Assembly: GCA_034521955.1 (NCBI GenBank)
Contig: JAXHLT010000002.1
Span: 1 to 64,000, forward strand
Length of the DNA stretch: 64,000 nucleotides
Origin: M55B127 sp034521955
GTDB lineage: Bacteria; Bacillota; Halanaerobiia; Halanaerobiales; M55B127
Reading direction: 5' to 3'
Numbering within the stretch: position 1 is the first letter of the stretch; each line of letters begins with the position of its first letter. Of this stretch, positions 45,878 through 55,538 are shown in pieces. The notes beneath the pieces were generated by a model. It saw only the letters and a list, made by a program, of their open reading frames with translations. It made no database searches and was not told the origin of the DNA. Position numbers and translations under genes: made by a program.

Positions 45878-46573
45878 ATGGACTATATATTATCTGCATT
45901 ACAAGATGCAATAAATTTAATACTGAATTTAGACCCGGAAGTTAGTAATGTTGTAGGAACATCTTTGAAATTATCTTTTACTTCAACATTTTTAGCTGCT
46001 CTACTTGGAATTCCATTAGGGATTTTAGTTAGCAAGATTGATTTCAAAGGTAAGTACTTTTTAAATACTGTACTAAATACATTACTAAGTCTACCTACAG
46101 TTGTATTAGGACTCTTTGTTTACTCAATGATATCCAGAAAAGGGGTACTGGGCGAATGGGGATTACTATTTACTATTAGAGGTATTATAATTGGACAGGT
46201 ATTATTAATTTTACCGATAGTTGTAGCATTAGTTAGAAATGCTATTCATGATATTGATGAAAAGATGTATAAAACAGCAATGTCATTAGGTGCAACCGGA
46301 TCACAGAAGTTTTGGTTGCTCATTTCTGAAGCTAGATATGGTATAATTGGTGCCTTGATTACAAGCTTTGGAAGAGTAATTGGGGAAGTTGGAGTATCGA
46401 TGATGATTGGTGGTAACATTAAGGGCTTTACAAGAACAATTACAACAGCAATAGCGATGGAAACAAATAAGGGGCGGTTTGGTTTTGCCTTAGCATTAGG
46501 AATAATACTTTTATCAATATCTTTTATTATCAATTTCATACTATATTTTTTCCAGTCGGGTGAGTCAAAATGA
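45878..46573 (+). CDS. tupB: Tungstate ABC transporter permease
   Basis: 231 aa with five or six helices. The EAA loop near residue 135-160 (MYKTAMSLGATGSQKFWLL) and IIGALITSFGRVIGEVGVSMMIGGN are typical of TupB. Its stop overlaps the tupC start (ATGA). Confidence 0.93.
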   Translation: MDYILSALQDAINLILNLDPEVSNVVGTSLKLSFTSTFLAALLGIPLGILVSKIDFKGKYFLNTVLNTLLSLPTVVLGLFVYSMISRKGVLGEWGLLFTIRGIIIGQVLLILPIVVALVRNAIHDIDEKMYKTAMSLGATGSQKFWLLISEARYGIIGALITSFGRVIGEVGVSMMIGGNIKGFTRTITTAIAMETNKGRFGFALALGIILLSISFIINFILYFFQSGESK

Positions 46574-47253
46574 AAAATGTAATTTTAGAAGCAAATAATA
46601 TAAAAAAATATTATGATAAAGAACATGTTCTAAATTTAAAAAACATTAAAATCTATGAAGCTGCTTTTAATTTTTTAATCGGGCCAAATGGAAGCGGTAA
46701 AACTACCTTGTTAAATATATTAAGTATGGTAGATACTGACTTTAAAGGAGATATAATTTATAGAGGACATAAAATAAAAAAAGATAAAGTAGACGCATTA
46801 GAATTAAGACGTAAATTTTCTGTAATTTGGCAGAATCCATATTTATTCAAAGGAACGATAGCTCATAATATTGGATTACCTTTAAAATTAAGGCAAGTAA
46901 AAGGTAAAAAAATAGAACAGAGGGTAAAAAATATAGCTAAAGAGCTTGAAATAACTCATCTGTTAGATAAATCTCATAATGAACTATCAGGGGGAGAAAG
47001 ACAAAAAGCTTCTATTGCAAGAGCATTAATAACAAACCCTGAGATACTATTTATAGATGAACCAAATAACAGTCTAGACTATGAAAGCAGCCGATACTTT
47101 AACAACTTATTCTCAAAGTTAATTGATGAGGGAATAACAATCCTACTTATTACCCATGACCTTTATCAAATAGAACACTATGCAGACTATATTACACTTT
47201 TAGATAAGGGTAAAGTTGCTAAAAGTGGACTATACGAAAATATGGAGATATAA
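46570..47253 (+). CDS. tupC: Tungstate ABC transporter ATP-binding protein
   Basis: 227 aa ATPase. Walker A GPNGSGKTT near 38-46, LSGGERQKASIARAL, Walker B ILFIDEPNNSLD and ITHDLYQ H-loop. It lacks the C-terminal TOBE/Mop domain of ModC, as expected for TupC. Overlaps tupB by four bases; moeA begins 15 bases downstream. Confidence 0.93.
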   Translation: MKNVILEANNIKKYYDKEHVLNLKNIKIYEAAFNFLIGPNGSGKTTLLNILSMVDTDFKGDIIYRGHKIKKDKVDALELRRKFSVIWQNPYLFKGTIAHNIGLPLKLRQVKGKKIEQRVKNIAKELEITHLLDKSHNELSGGERQKASIARALITNPEILFIDEPNNSLDYESSRYFNNLFSKLIDEGITILLITHDLYQIEHYADYITLLDKGKVAKSGLYENMEI

Positions 47254-47267
47254 AGGAGGCCAATAAA

Positions 47268-48527
47268 TTGCAGAACTTTTTAGATTTAAAAAATACTTCA
47301 GAGTTTTGGGCTGAAGTTAAAGAAAATATAAATATAAAAAAACAAAAATTAGAAAAGATAAATTATGAGAATTCAGTAAACCGTATATTGGCAGAAAATT
47401 TAGTATCAAATGAAAATCTACCTGCATTTAACCGTTCTACAGTAGATGGTTATGCAGTCTGTGCCAGTGACTTAAAAGGTATTTCTGAATCACTTCCAGC
47501 ATATTTAGATGTGATTGGAAGTATTGAGATGGGTAAAAAAACAGACCTAAAGATAAAAGAAGGCCAAGCAGCCTATATTCCAACTGGAGCTATGCTTCCA
47601 GAAGGTGCTGATGGTGTAATTATGGTTGAGTATACTGAAAAAATATCTGATAAGATGATAGAATGTTCTAGATCAGTTGGTGTAGGAGAAAACATAATCA
47701 AAAAAGGTGAAGAAGTAAAAAAAGATGAGTTAATCTTAAAAAAAGGCCATAAGATTAAACCCAGGGATATGGGTGTACTTGCCGGCTTAGGTTTTAATGA
47801 GTTAGAAGTATATGAAAAACCTGAAGTAGTAATAATCTCAACAGGTGATGAACTAATACCACCAGATAAAGAAATTAAGTTCGGACAGATTAGAGATATA
47901 AATACATATACAATTGGTGCTTTGTTAAAAGAAGCAGGAGCTTCTGTAAATAAAGTAGGTATTATTGAAGATACCTATCAAAGCCTCAAAGAATCGGTAA
48001 AAAATCATCTAACTTCAGATTTAATACTGGTCTCGGGCGGAAGTTCAGCCGGTATTAAGGACATGACTGTAGATGTAATAAATGAACTGGGGAAACCGGG
48101 TGTATTAATCCACGGTCTAAAGGTTAAACCTGGTAAACCAACTATTTTAGGACAGATTAATGAAACCCCAGTAATGGGACTACCAGGTCATCCTGGTTCT
48201 GCTTGGATAATTTCTAACCTATTTGTAAAACCTTTAGTTAAATTATTAAGTGGTGAATATAATATTGAAAATATAGAAAGTAATATTAGTAAAGATTCAA
48301 TAAAAAGAAAAGCAATTTTAGATCGTAATATTTCATCAGATAAAGGTCGTAAAGAAATAATACCGGTTAAAGAGGTATATAGAAAAGAAAATATATATGC
48401 CAAGCCCTTATTAGGCAAGTCCAGTTTTATGAAAGTGTTTATCGACTCTGATGGTTATATCGTAATTGAAAGTGGTCTAGAAGGATTAAATAAGGGAGAT
48501 CAGGTTGATATAATATACTTTAACTAG
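47268..48527 (+). CDS. moeA: Molybdopterin molybdenumtransferase
   Basis: 419 aa MoeA inserting molybdate or tungstate into adenylylated molybdopterin. FNRSTVDGYAV near residue 58, the IPTGAMLPEGADGVIMVE segment, STGDEL and VSGGSSAG..D as MPT-binding region, GLPGHPGSAW, and a C-terminal domain IV. TTG start after AAAGGAGGCC. Because it follows tupABC, tungsten is the likely metal (inference). Confidence 0.94.
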   Translation: MQNFLDLKNTSEFWAEVKENINIKKQKLEKINYENSVNRILAENLVSNENLPAFNRSTVDGYAVCASDLKGISESLPAYLDVIGSIEMGKKTDLKIKEGQAAYIPTGAMLPEGADGVIMVEYTEKISDKMIECSRSVGVGENIIKKGEEVKKDELILKKGHKIKPRDMGVLAGLGFNELEVYEKPEVVIISTGDELIPPDKEIKFGQIRDINTYTIGALLKEAGASVNKVGIIEDTYQSLKESVKNHLTSDLILVSGGSSAGIKDMTVDVINELGKPGVLIHGLKVKPGKPTILGQINETPVMGLPGHPGSAWIISNLFVKPLVKLLSGEYNIENIESNISKDSIKRKAILDRNISSDKGRKEIIPVKEVYRKENIYAKPLLGKSSFMKVFIDSDGYIVIESGLEGLNKGDQVDIIYFN

Positions 48528-48543
48528 GGAGTTGACTTAACTT

Positions 48544-50463
48544 ATGAAAAGAAAAGCATATTTAAATAAAACTTCATTAAATAAAGCACAGCAACTACTA
48601 TTAGATAAGTTCAAAGATTATTCTATTGATAGTGAAAGAATAAAAGTAGAAAACTCTCATAATAGGATAACTGCTGAAGCAGTATTTGCAAAAAGTTCAG
48701 CTCCTCATTACTATGCTTCTGCAATGGATGGTGTTGCAGTAAAGGCTGAGAAAACAGACTATGCTAATGAAAGAGAACCCGTAATCTTAAAAAAAGATAC
48801 CGACTTTGTTTATGTTGATACCGGTGATCCAATTCCAGAAATGTTCAATGCTGTGATTAAAATTGAAGAAATAGAAGTTCTGGATGAATCAAAGATTGAA
48901 ATTATAAAAAGTGTACCGGTTTGGAATAATATTAGAAGTATTGGAGAAAGTGTTATAAAAAAACAGATGATCTTACCTTCCTATACAAAGATTAATGCTT
49001 ATGATGTTGGAGCAATGTTAGAAGCTCAAGTGTCTAAAATTGATGTACTAAAAAAACCGAAGGTGAGTATTATACCGACAGGTAGTGAACTAGTCAGTCC
49101 AGATACAGAAAGAAAAAAAGGACAGATTACTGATTTTAACTCAACGATGTTAAAGCTTTTAGCTAAAAAATGGGGAAGTGAAGTAAACCACTATAAAATT
49201 GTAGAAGATGACTATGAAAAGATAAAAAATAATATTTTAAAATCAGTTAAAAATAATGATATAACAGTAACTATTGCAGGTTCATCAGCAGGTAGAGAAG
49301 ACTATACTTTAAATATTTTACAGGAAATCGGTGAAGTATTAATACACGGAGTAGATATTATGCCCGGTAAACCGATTATCTTAGCTGAGGTTAATAATAA
49401 ACCTGTATTAGGAATGCCCGGTTATCCACTTTCAGCATTATTAGACTTTAGTTTGTTTTTTAAGCCTTTAGTAAAACAGCTTTTAAAACAGTCCTATGAA
49501 CTACCAGAAAGTGTTGATGCTATAGTTAAAAAGAAAATACCATCTTCAGCTGGGTTAAAAGAATTTGTGAGAGTAAATATTGCCAATATAGACGATACAT
49601 TAATTGCTACACCTCAAAAAAGAGGATCTGCCTCAATGCATTCTTTAATCAATGCTGACGGTATTTTACCAATCGCAGAAAGTAAAGAGGGAATTTTTTC
49701 AGGTGAAAAAGCAAAAGTTTATCTCTTAAAATCAAAAGAAAAGATAAAAAAGAATCTCTTAATGATAGGTAGTCATGACTTAAGTATTGATGTGCTAATA
49801 AATTTAATTAAAAAAGAGAACTTAAACTTTGAATTAAATATGCAGTCTGTGGGAAGTTTATCAGGTCTGGTGTCTTTAAAAAGAGGTGAATGTCATCTTG
49901 CAGGAGCTCATCTTTTAGATCCTGAAACAGGGCTGTATAATAAAAAATATATTAATAACTTATTTAAAAACGACCAAGAAATAGCTGTAATAAATCTTGT
50001 AGATCGTGAACAGGGATTGATGGTAAAAAGAGATAATCCTAAAGCGATCAAATCAATTCAGGATTTAAAAGAAAAAGACATTAAATTTATAAACAGACAA
50101 AGGGGCTCTGGTACAAGAGTACTATTAGATTATTTATTAGAAGAAAACAATATAGAAAAAAATGAAATACTCGGTTATGATACTGAGGAGTTAACTCATA
50201 TGGGTGCTGCTGTACAGATTGCTGAAGGTTCTGCAGATACTGCCTTAGGTATCAGAGCAGCAGCAGAAGCAGTTGGTTTAGACTTTATACCTGTAAAAAA
50301 AGAAAAGTATGATATAATAATAAAAAGGAGTATGTTAGAAGATAAAAGAATTAAAAACATTATAGAAATTATAAAATCAGAGAAGTTTAAAAACTCTGTA
50401 ACTGAACTAAAAGGTTATAGCTTAAATGATAGTGGAAATATTAATATAATAGGGGTTGATTAA
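48544..50463 (+). CDS. MoeA fused to a C-terminal substrate-binding-protein-like domain
   Basis: 639 aa. Residues 1-400 form a second MoeA paralogue (YYASAMDGVAV, TGDPIP, TAGSSAGRED-like loop, GMPGYPLSA). Residues about 410-625 form a periplasmic-binding-protein-like domain without signal peptide (LMIGSHDLSIDVL, CHLAGAHLLDPETGLYN, RQRGSGTRVLLDYLL), as in the known molybdopterin biosynthesis/LysR substrate-domain fusions of anaerobes. It may sense or hold the oxyanion in the cytoplasm. Follows moeA by 16 bases. Confidence 0.9.
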   Translation: MKRKAYLNKTSLNKAQQLLLDKFKDYSIDSERIKVENSHNRITAEAVFAKSSAPHYYASAMDGVAVKAEKTDYANEREPVILKKDTDFVYVDTGDPIPEMFNAVIKIEEIEVLDESKIEIIKSVPVWNNIRSIGESVIKKQMILPSYTKINAYDVGAMLEAQVSKIDVLKKPKVSIIPTGSELVSPDTERKKGQITDFNSTMLKLLAKKWGSEVNHYKIVEDDYEKIKNNILKSVKNNDITVTIAGSSAGREDYTLNILQEIGEVLIHGVDIMPGKPIILAEVNNKPVLGMPGYPLSALLDFSLFFKPLVKQLLKQSYELPESVDAIVKKKIPSSAGLKEFVRVNIANIDDTLIATPQKRGSASMHSLINADGILPIAESKEGIFSGEKAKVYLLKSKEKIKKNLLMIGSHDLSIDVLINLIKKENLNFELNMQSVGSLSGLVSLKRGECHLAGAHLLDPETGLYNKKYINNLFKNDQEIAVINLVDREQGLMVKRDNPKAIKSIQDLKEKDIKFINRQRGSGTRVLLDYLLEENNIEKNEILGYDTEELTHMGAAVQIAEGSADTALGIRAAAEAVGLDFIPVKKEKYDIIIKRSMLEDKRIKNIIEIIKSEKFKNSVTELKGYSLNDSGNINIIGVD

Positions 50464-50955
50464 ATGATAAATACTGCAGTGATAACGATTAGTGATAAGG
50501 GTTCACAGGGAAAAAGAGAAGATAAAAGTGGACCAGTAATAATAGAGATGTTAAAAGAATTTAATGCTAAAAAGTTGTATTATAATATAATTCCCGATGA
50601 AAAAGATCAGATCAAAGAAGAATTAATCGAACTTTCCAAAAGAGAGGATATAGATTTAATCTTAACAACAGGTGGGACAGGATTTGCCCCCCGGGATGTA
50701 ACTCCAGAAGCAACGGTAGAGATTATGGATAAAGACGCTCCTGGGATAGCTGATCTAATGAGATTAGAAACCATTAAAATAACCAAAAAGGCTGCTTTAT
50801 CTAGAGCTAAATCAGTAATAAGGAACAATACATTGATTGTGAATTTACCTGGAAGTCCAAAGGCTGTTCAAGAATGTTTAGATGTAGTAAAAGATATTAT
50901 TCCACACGGAATTGACATTCTAAAAGAAAGTGTAACCGAGCATAACCAATCATAG
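50464..50955 (+). CDS. mogA: Molybdopterin adenylyltransferase (MogA/MoaB family)
   Basis: 163 aa. VITISDKGSQGKREDKSGP at the start, then LTTGGTGFAPRDVTPEAT and LPGSPKAVQECLDVV are the nucleotide- and molybdopterin-binding loops. Adenylylates molybdopterin before metal insertion by MoeA. Start abuts the preceding stop. Its last codons form the left arm of the operon terminator. Confidence 0.93.
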   Translation: MINTAVITISDKGSQGKREDKSGPVIIEMLKEFNAKKLYYNIIPDEKDQIKEELIELSKREDIDLILTTGGTGFAPRDVTPEATVEIMDKDAPGIADLMRLETIKITKKAALSRAKSVIRNNTLIVNLPGSPKAVQECLDVVKDIIPHGIDILKESVTEHNQS

Positions 50956-50974
50956 TTGTGCTCTTTTCTTTTTG
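50938..50974 (+). terminator. Terminator of the tup-moe-mog operon
   Basis: GAGCATAAC (50938-50946) pairs with GTTGTGCTC (50955-50963), one G-T pair, followed by TTTTCTTTTT. The left arm lies in the coding end of mogA, as for the marR terminator. Confidence 0.8.
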
Positions 50975-51148
50975 TAGTATATGATATATAATATAGAATG
51001 GTAAAGGCTATAGCTTTACATTATTTATATATTTATATATAATAACAGTTGTTATCTGAAAGTTGCTTTTAAGCAAAGATTAGAGTAAAAATATATAAAT
51101 AATAACCTTTAGATTAATAATATATAATTTATACAAGGGTGGTAGTAG

Positions 51149-52201
51149 ATGAGACTTGTTCCTGTAGAAGATATTAAACCTGATATGAGGCTTGCAAGAA
51201 CTATATATCATAATAATAATATTCTTTTAAATATTGGAGTAAAAGATTTATATAAATATAAAGCAAAGTTAAAAAGTATAGGAATAAACTATGTATACAT
51301 AGAAGATAAATATTCTGAGGATATTGAAGTTGATTATGTAATAAAAGATGAATTAAGAGAGCAGGGCCAGCGTAGAATAAAAGGTTTTATGAGTGATATT
51401 AAATTTAATAAAACTATTAATGTGGAAAAAATAAAAAATACGGTATCTTCAATTGTAGATGATATATTAAACAACTCTGAAAATGTAATAGTAAATATGA
51501 TGGATATTAAAAACTTTGATGATTATACCTTTGAACATTCTGTAAATGTAGCAGTCTATTCAATTATCTTAGGAAAGTCACTTAACTTTAATGTGAGAGA
51601 TTTAAATAAATTGGGTGTTGGAGCAATACTACATGATATAGGTAAGATCTTAATTCCACCAGAAATATTATTTAAAAAAGATAAATTAAACGAAGAAGAA
51701 TATAAAGTAATCCAAGAACATCCTAGACTTGGTTATGATTACATTAAAGAAACAGATGAAATTAGTCCGGTTTCTAAAGCTGCAATTTTATCACATCATG
51801 AAAGACTTGATGGATCAGGTTATCCTAAAATGAGTAAAAATAAAGATATACATGAATTTGCAAAAATAGTTGCAATTACCGATGTATATGATGCATTAAC
51901 AAGTGATAGAGCTTATCGTAAAAGATGGCCAGAACATGAAGCTATTAACTATATAATGAGTAATTCTGATAAACAGTATGATAATTATTATGTAAATAAA
52001 TTTGTTAGAAATCTAGCTATCTATCCAAATGGATCAATGGTTAGATTAAGTAATGGTAATAAAGCAATTGTTAAAGAACAGAATTCAAACTATCCTACTA
52101 GACCTATATTAAGAGTAATTGAAGATAAAGAAGGTAATGAACTATTTGAAGAGATGGATCTATTGAAAAATTTAAATGTTGTAATAGAAGAAGTTTTTTA
52201 A
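51149..52201 (+). CDS. HD-GYP domain protein, predicted cyclic-di-GMP phosphodiesterase
   Basis: 350 aa. N-terminal LVPVEDIKPDMRLARTIY is the usual lead-in; the HD-GYP domain has EHSVNVAVYS, His162-Asp163 in LHDIGKILIP, HHERLDGSGYP and AITDVYDALTSDRAYRK. The C-terminal about 60 residues form a small beta domain often seen in this group. No receiver domain or membrane helix. GTGG-type ribosome site and ATG. The 190 bases upstream have a GTAAAG/CTTTAC hairpin of unclear meaning. Confidence 0.92.
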   Translation: MRLVPVEDIKPDMRLARTIYHNNNILLNIGVKDLYKYKAKLKSIGINYVYIEDKYSEDIEVDYVIKDELREQGQRRIKGFMSDIKFNKTINVEKIKNTVSSIVDDILNNSENVIVNMMDIKNFDDYTFEHSVNVAVYSIILGKSLNFNVRDLNKLGVGAILHDIGKILIPPEILFKKDKLNEEEYKVIQEHPRLGYDYIKETDEISPVSKAAILSHHERLDGSGYPKMSKNKDIHEFAKIVAITDVYDALTSDRAYRKRWPEHEAINYIMSNSDKQYDNYYVNKFVRNLAIYPNGSMVRLSNGNKAIVKEQNSNYPTRPILRVIEDKEGNELFEEMDLLKNLNVVIEEVF

Positions 52202-52249
52202 TTTAAATATCAAATCAAATACATTTTTTCTTAGAAAAGAGCGAATATT

Positions 52250-52916
52250 ATGAACAATAAAATAGAAGATATGAGGAATTTTTTTAATTTAAGGGCTGAA
52301 TCTTATGATACACATATGAAAGAAAATGTAGATAACTTTAATATTTTTTATAAAAAAGTATCTGAACCGATAATAAAAACAAATAAAAAGGTTAATATCT
52401 TAGACCTTGGTTGTGGTACTGGGCTTGAATTAAAAAATATTTTCAAAAAGTGCCCCAATGCTCAAATAGACTGTCTAGATTTATCTAAAGAGATGTTAGA
52501 GGTTTTAAAAGAAAAGTATAAAGATAGACAAAGTCAAATAAAAACAATTACAGCTTCCTATTTAGACTATAGTTTTAAAGAGCCAAAATTATGATTATAT
52601 ACTTTCAGTGATGTCTTTCCATCATCTTTTATATAAAACTAAACTTAACTTATATAAAAATATTTATAAAGCATTAAAACCAGATGGTTTATATATTGAA
52701 GGGGACTATGTAGTTGACCAGACTAAAGAGTCAAGACTGTATGAAGAGTATCTCAAAATTAAAGAAGAAAAAAACATTGAAACCGATGGTACATTTCATA
52801 TCGATATTCCATTTTCAATAAAGACACAAAAACAACTATTTGATGAAACGGGATTTAAAACTTTTCAACTACATTATCATGAAAATGAAGCAGCAGTCTA
52901 TTCTGTTAAAAAATAA
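52250..52916 (+). pseudogene. SAM-dependent methyltransferase, frameshifted
   Basis: Frame 1 has RAESYDTHM, ILDLGCGTGLEL and CLDLSKEMLEVL, then stops at 52594. Removing one T at about 52590 gives YDYILSVMSFHHLL and on through YKALKPDGLYIEGDYV to 52916; 221 aa in all. The lesion falls at the start of motif post-I, so neither half would be active. The single extra base is the only defect seen. Confidence 0.82.
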
Positions 52917-52945
52917 TGTTGTTATCCTAAACGGAGGATTAAAAG

Positions 52946-53782
52946 ATGAATAAAGACAAACTTAAAAAGACCTTAACAAGTATAGTAGATAATGATTATG
53001 AGGTTAGTACTGATGTTGATTATAAAGAACTTACAAATATTATGTTAGAAAATATTGGTGACACAGATCCTGTTTTAAGAGATGAACTAATCTATATGGT
53101 AATGGCAAACTGGATAGATAAAGATATATATAGTAATAAAGAGCTAAAGGAAATTTTAAATATATGTTTAGATGAAGATCACTTATTTTATAATATAGAT
53201 AGTAAAGAGGATGATTCTGTTTTTACAAGAACTTTTTCTGCCTTACAAATTGCTATGTTAATATATAAGGATAATAGTTTAGACTATCTTACTCAAAAAG
53301 AGTTTAATAAGACTGCAAAATTGGTTTGTAGCTACTATAAAATAGAAAAGGACTTAAGAGGTTATATAAAAAATAAAGGTTGGGCACATTCTGCAGCACA
53401 CGGTGCAGATATTTTTGTTGAAATAGCGAACAACAAGAAAGTCCAAACCAAAACATTAAAAAATATCTTAGATGTTGTAAATTCAAAGATAAAGGTTGAC
53501 AACTATATTTACTTTAACAATGAAGATAAAAGAATATCAAAAGCTGTTACAGCTGTTATAAAAGCTAACAAATTAGATGACCAGTACTTAAGTAAATGGT
53601 TTAATAGCCTTTTAGATATAAAAGAGATTAATAATAGAAATAAAAAGGATACCTTAATATTTAATATAAAAAACTTTTTAAGAAGCCTATACTTTAATAT
53701 TTTAGAAGATGAACAGATTGATGATAAGTATATAGTTAATGTAACAAATACATTAAAAGAACTTGAAGAAAAAAGATTTTAA
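52946..53782 (+). CDS. DUF2785 domain protein
   Basis: 278 aa, helical. VFTRTFSALQIAMLIYKD and LRGYIKNKGWAHSAAHGADIFVEI near residues 93-160 are the DUF2785 signature. No signal peptide. ATG after CGGAGGA. Function unknown. The 180 bases after it are AT-rich with no supported feature. Confidence 0.82.
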   Translation: MNKDKLKKTLTSIVDNDYEVSTDVDYKELTNIMLENIGDTDPVLRDELIYMVMANWIDKDIYSNKELKEILNICLDEDHLFYNIDSKEDDSVFTRTFSALQIAMLIYKDNSLDYLTQKEFNKTAKLVCSYYKIEKDLRGYIKNKGWAHSAAHGADIFVEIANNKKVQTKTLKNILDVVNSKIKVDNYIYFNNEDKRISKAVTAVIKANKLDDQYLSKWFNSLLDIKEINNRNKKDTLIFNIKNFLRSLYFNILEDEQIDDKYIVNVTNTLKELEEKRF

Positions 53783-53962
53783 ATTATCCCACCAATTAAT
53801 TCTTCAAATTAATTTAAAAACCCCTCATATTTAATTTTCACATATTATTAACAATTAATTTGAAGGAAAAAACATCCTATCAGAGAATTAAATAAAAAAG
53901 AATATAAGAAAATATGATGTATTAATATTACTATAAATATACCAAAATGATGAGGTGTAGAA

Positions 53963-55249
53963 ATGATCAAGTTGTTAAAAAACTGTACTTATCTCGATAA
54001 AGAATTTAAATTTATAAAGGGAGATATCCTTATTGAAGACGGTATTATTATTGATATAAAAGATAATATCGAAAAAAACAATCATAAAGTTGATAGTATC
54101 TTTAACTGTAATGATTACTTTGTACTACCCGGTTTTGTCAATGGACATACCCATGATCCTTCTTCACTTTTCAGAGGGATATTTAAAGATAAATCATTAG
54201 GGGATTGGTTTGATAATAGTCATCAGGGTAAATTACAAAAGAAAGCGTTTCAATATCTCGATGAAAAAATAACTAAAGAAGAGTTTCATATTTTAATGCT
54301 GAAATCATTTAGTGAATACCTAAGACAGGGTATCACTACTGTAGTAGAAACTGGTCAAAGTGATATTCCAGATGTTTATGAATGGACTGAGGAAGTAATA
54401 AACAGTTCCAACTTGAGAGCAGTCCTTGATGTGTATGACAGCATTGACCAATACTATAAAAAGAATAATGAATTTATTAAGTATTGTACTCACTTACCCG
54501 AAGAAGAACTCCTTGAAGATCAAAACCTACCAGATTTAGTCGAAATTAAAAACAACTATCCATCACTAAGGATGACCCACTGTCTTGAAACTATTAAAAG
54601 AAAAAAGATTATTAACAATAAATTTCATCGAACAACAGTAGAACTGTATGATAAGTTTAACCTATTAGATAAAAACACATTATTATTTCACTGTACATAT
54701 GTTAATAATAATGATATTGAGATAATAGCAGATAGACAGGCTTCGATAGTTTATTGTCCCGTATCTAACTACTGGAGTGGTGCAGGTTATGCTCCTTTAG
54801 AAAAATTTCTACAAGAAGATATAAATGTATTATTAGGTACTGACTTTCTATTAACTGATCTATGGGAGGTAATGAGAAATACATATTATTATCTTAAAAC
54901 ACATACTGAACTTGATAGATATCAAGCAAAAGATGTTTTTAAGATGGTTACTAAAAATGCACATGATGTCTTGTTTCCTGAAATAAAGATTGGTTTAATT
55001 GATATTGACTATAAAGCCGACCTGCAGTTTATTAATAAAGAAAATACAAATATCATGCCCTATATAGACAACAAAGATTTTTCAACTCTAATTAATAATA
55101 TTTTAATTCACGGCAGGCCTTCTATGATAGAAAATTTAATGATTGACGGTAAATGGGTTTTAAAAGACAATAAAATTATTTCTTTTGATGAAAAATATAT
55201 TGAAAAAAGGTATAAGAAAATTTTAGATAAAATATATTCTGATCTATAA
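53963..55249 (+). CDS. Amidohydrolase family protein (TRZ/ATZ, deaminase-like)
   Basis: 428 aa metal-dependent hydrolase. PGFVNGHTHDPSSLFRG has the HxH metal pair near residue 62; later His in MTHCLE and FHCTYV and the catalytic Asp in LLGTDFLLTDLWEVMRN. Related to 5-methylthioadenosine/S-adenosylhomocysteine and guanine deaminases. The usual AHTHxP is HTHDPS. Substrate unknown. ATG after GAGGTG. Confidence 0.85.
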   Translation: MIKLLKNCTYLDKEFKFIKGDILIEDGIIIDIKDNIEKNNHKVDSIFNCNDYFVLPGFVNGHTHDPSSLFRGIFKDKSLGDWFDNSHQGKLQKKAFQYLDEKITKEEFHILMLKSFSEYLRQGITTVVETGQSDIPDVYEWTEEVINSSNLRAVLDVYDSIDQYYKKNNEFIKYCTHLPEEELLEDQNLPDLVEIKNNYPSLRMTHCLETIKRKKIINNKFHRTTVELYDKFNLLDKNTLLFHCTYVNNNDIEIIADRQASIVYCPVSNYWSGAGYAPLEKFLQEDINVLLGTDFLLTDLWEVMRNTYYYLKTHTELDRYQAKDVFKMVTKNAHDVLFPEIKIGLIDIDYKADLQFINKENTNIMPYIDNKDFSTLINNILIHGRPSMIENLMIDGKWVLKDNKIISFDEKYIEKRYKKILDKIYSDL

Positions 55250-55274
55250 AATAGTTAACATCGGGGGGATAAAA

Positions 55275-55535
55275 GTGACTAATTTCAAAAAAATTGTTAT
55301 CCTTGATAATGAAATAGAAGCTAATATTATGGAAGATGTTTTAAAAGATAGAGATATACCCTTTGTGATTCAATCTTACCATGTACCCGGTTATGATGGA
55401 GTTTTCCAGTTTCACATGGGTTGGGGACATGTGGAGTCTGAAGATAAATATAAAGATGAAATAGTTGAAATCTATAATGATATTAAAAGAAAATCATCAA
55501 CAACAGATGATAAAGATAATAATGAAGGGGGCTAA
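55275..55535 (+). CDS. Small DUF2007-like protein
   Basis: 86 aa. KKIVILDNEIEANIMEDVLKDRDIPFVI resembles the DUF2007 putative signal-transducing fold; YDGVFQFHMGWGHVE is in the middle and the tail is Asp/Lys-rich. GTG start after GGGGGG. Three bases separate it from corA, so they are probably cotranscribed. Confidence 0.65.
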   Translation: MTNFKKIVILDNEIEANIMEDVLKDRDIPFVIQSYHVPGYDGVFQFHMGWGHVESEDKYKDEIVEIYNDIKRKSSTTDDKDNNEGG

Positions 55536-55538
55536 AGT

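Noticed and set aside
50975..51148. Hairpins before the HD-GYP gene as a cyclic-di-GMP riboswitch
   Set aside because: GTAAAG/CTTTAC and TTGCTTT/AAGCAAA stems are visible, but I see no GEMM-I core and no terminator after them.
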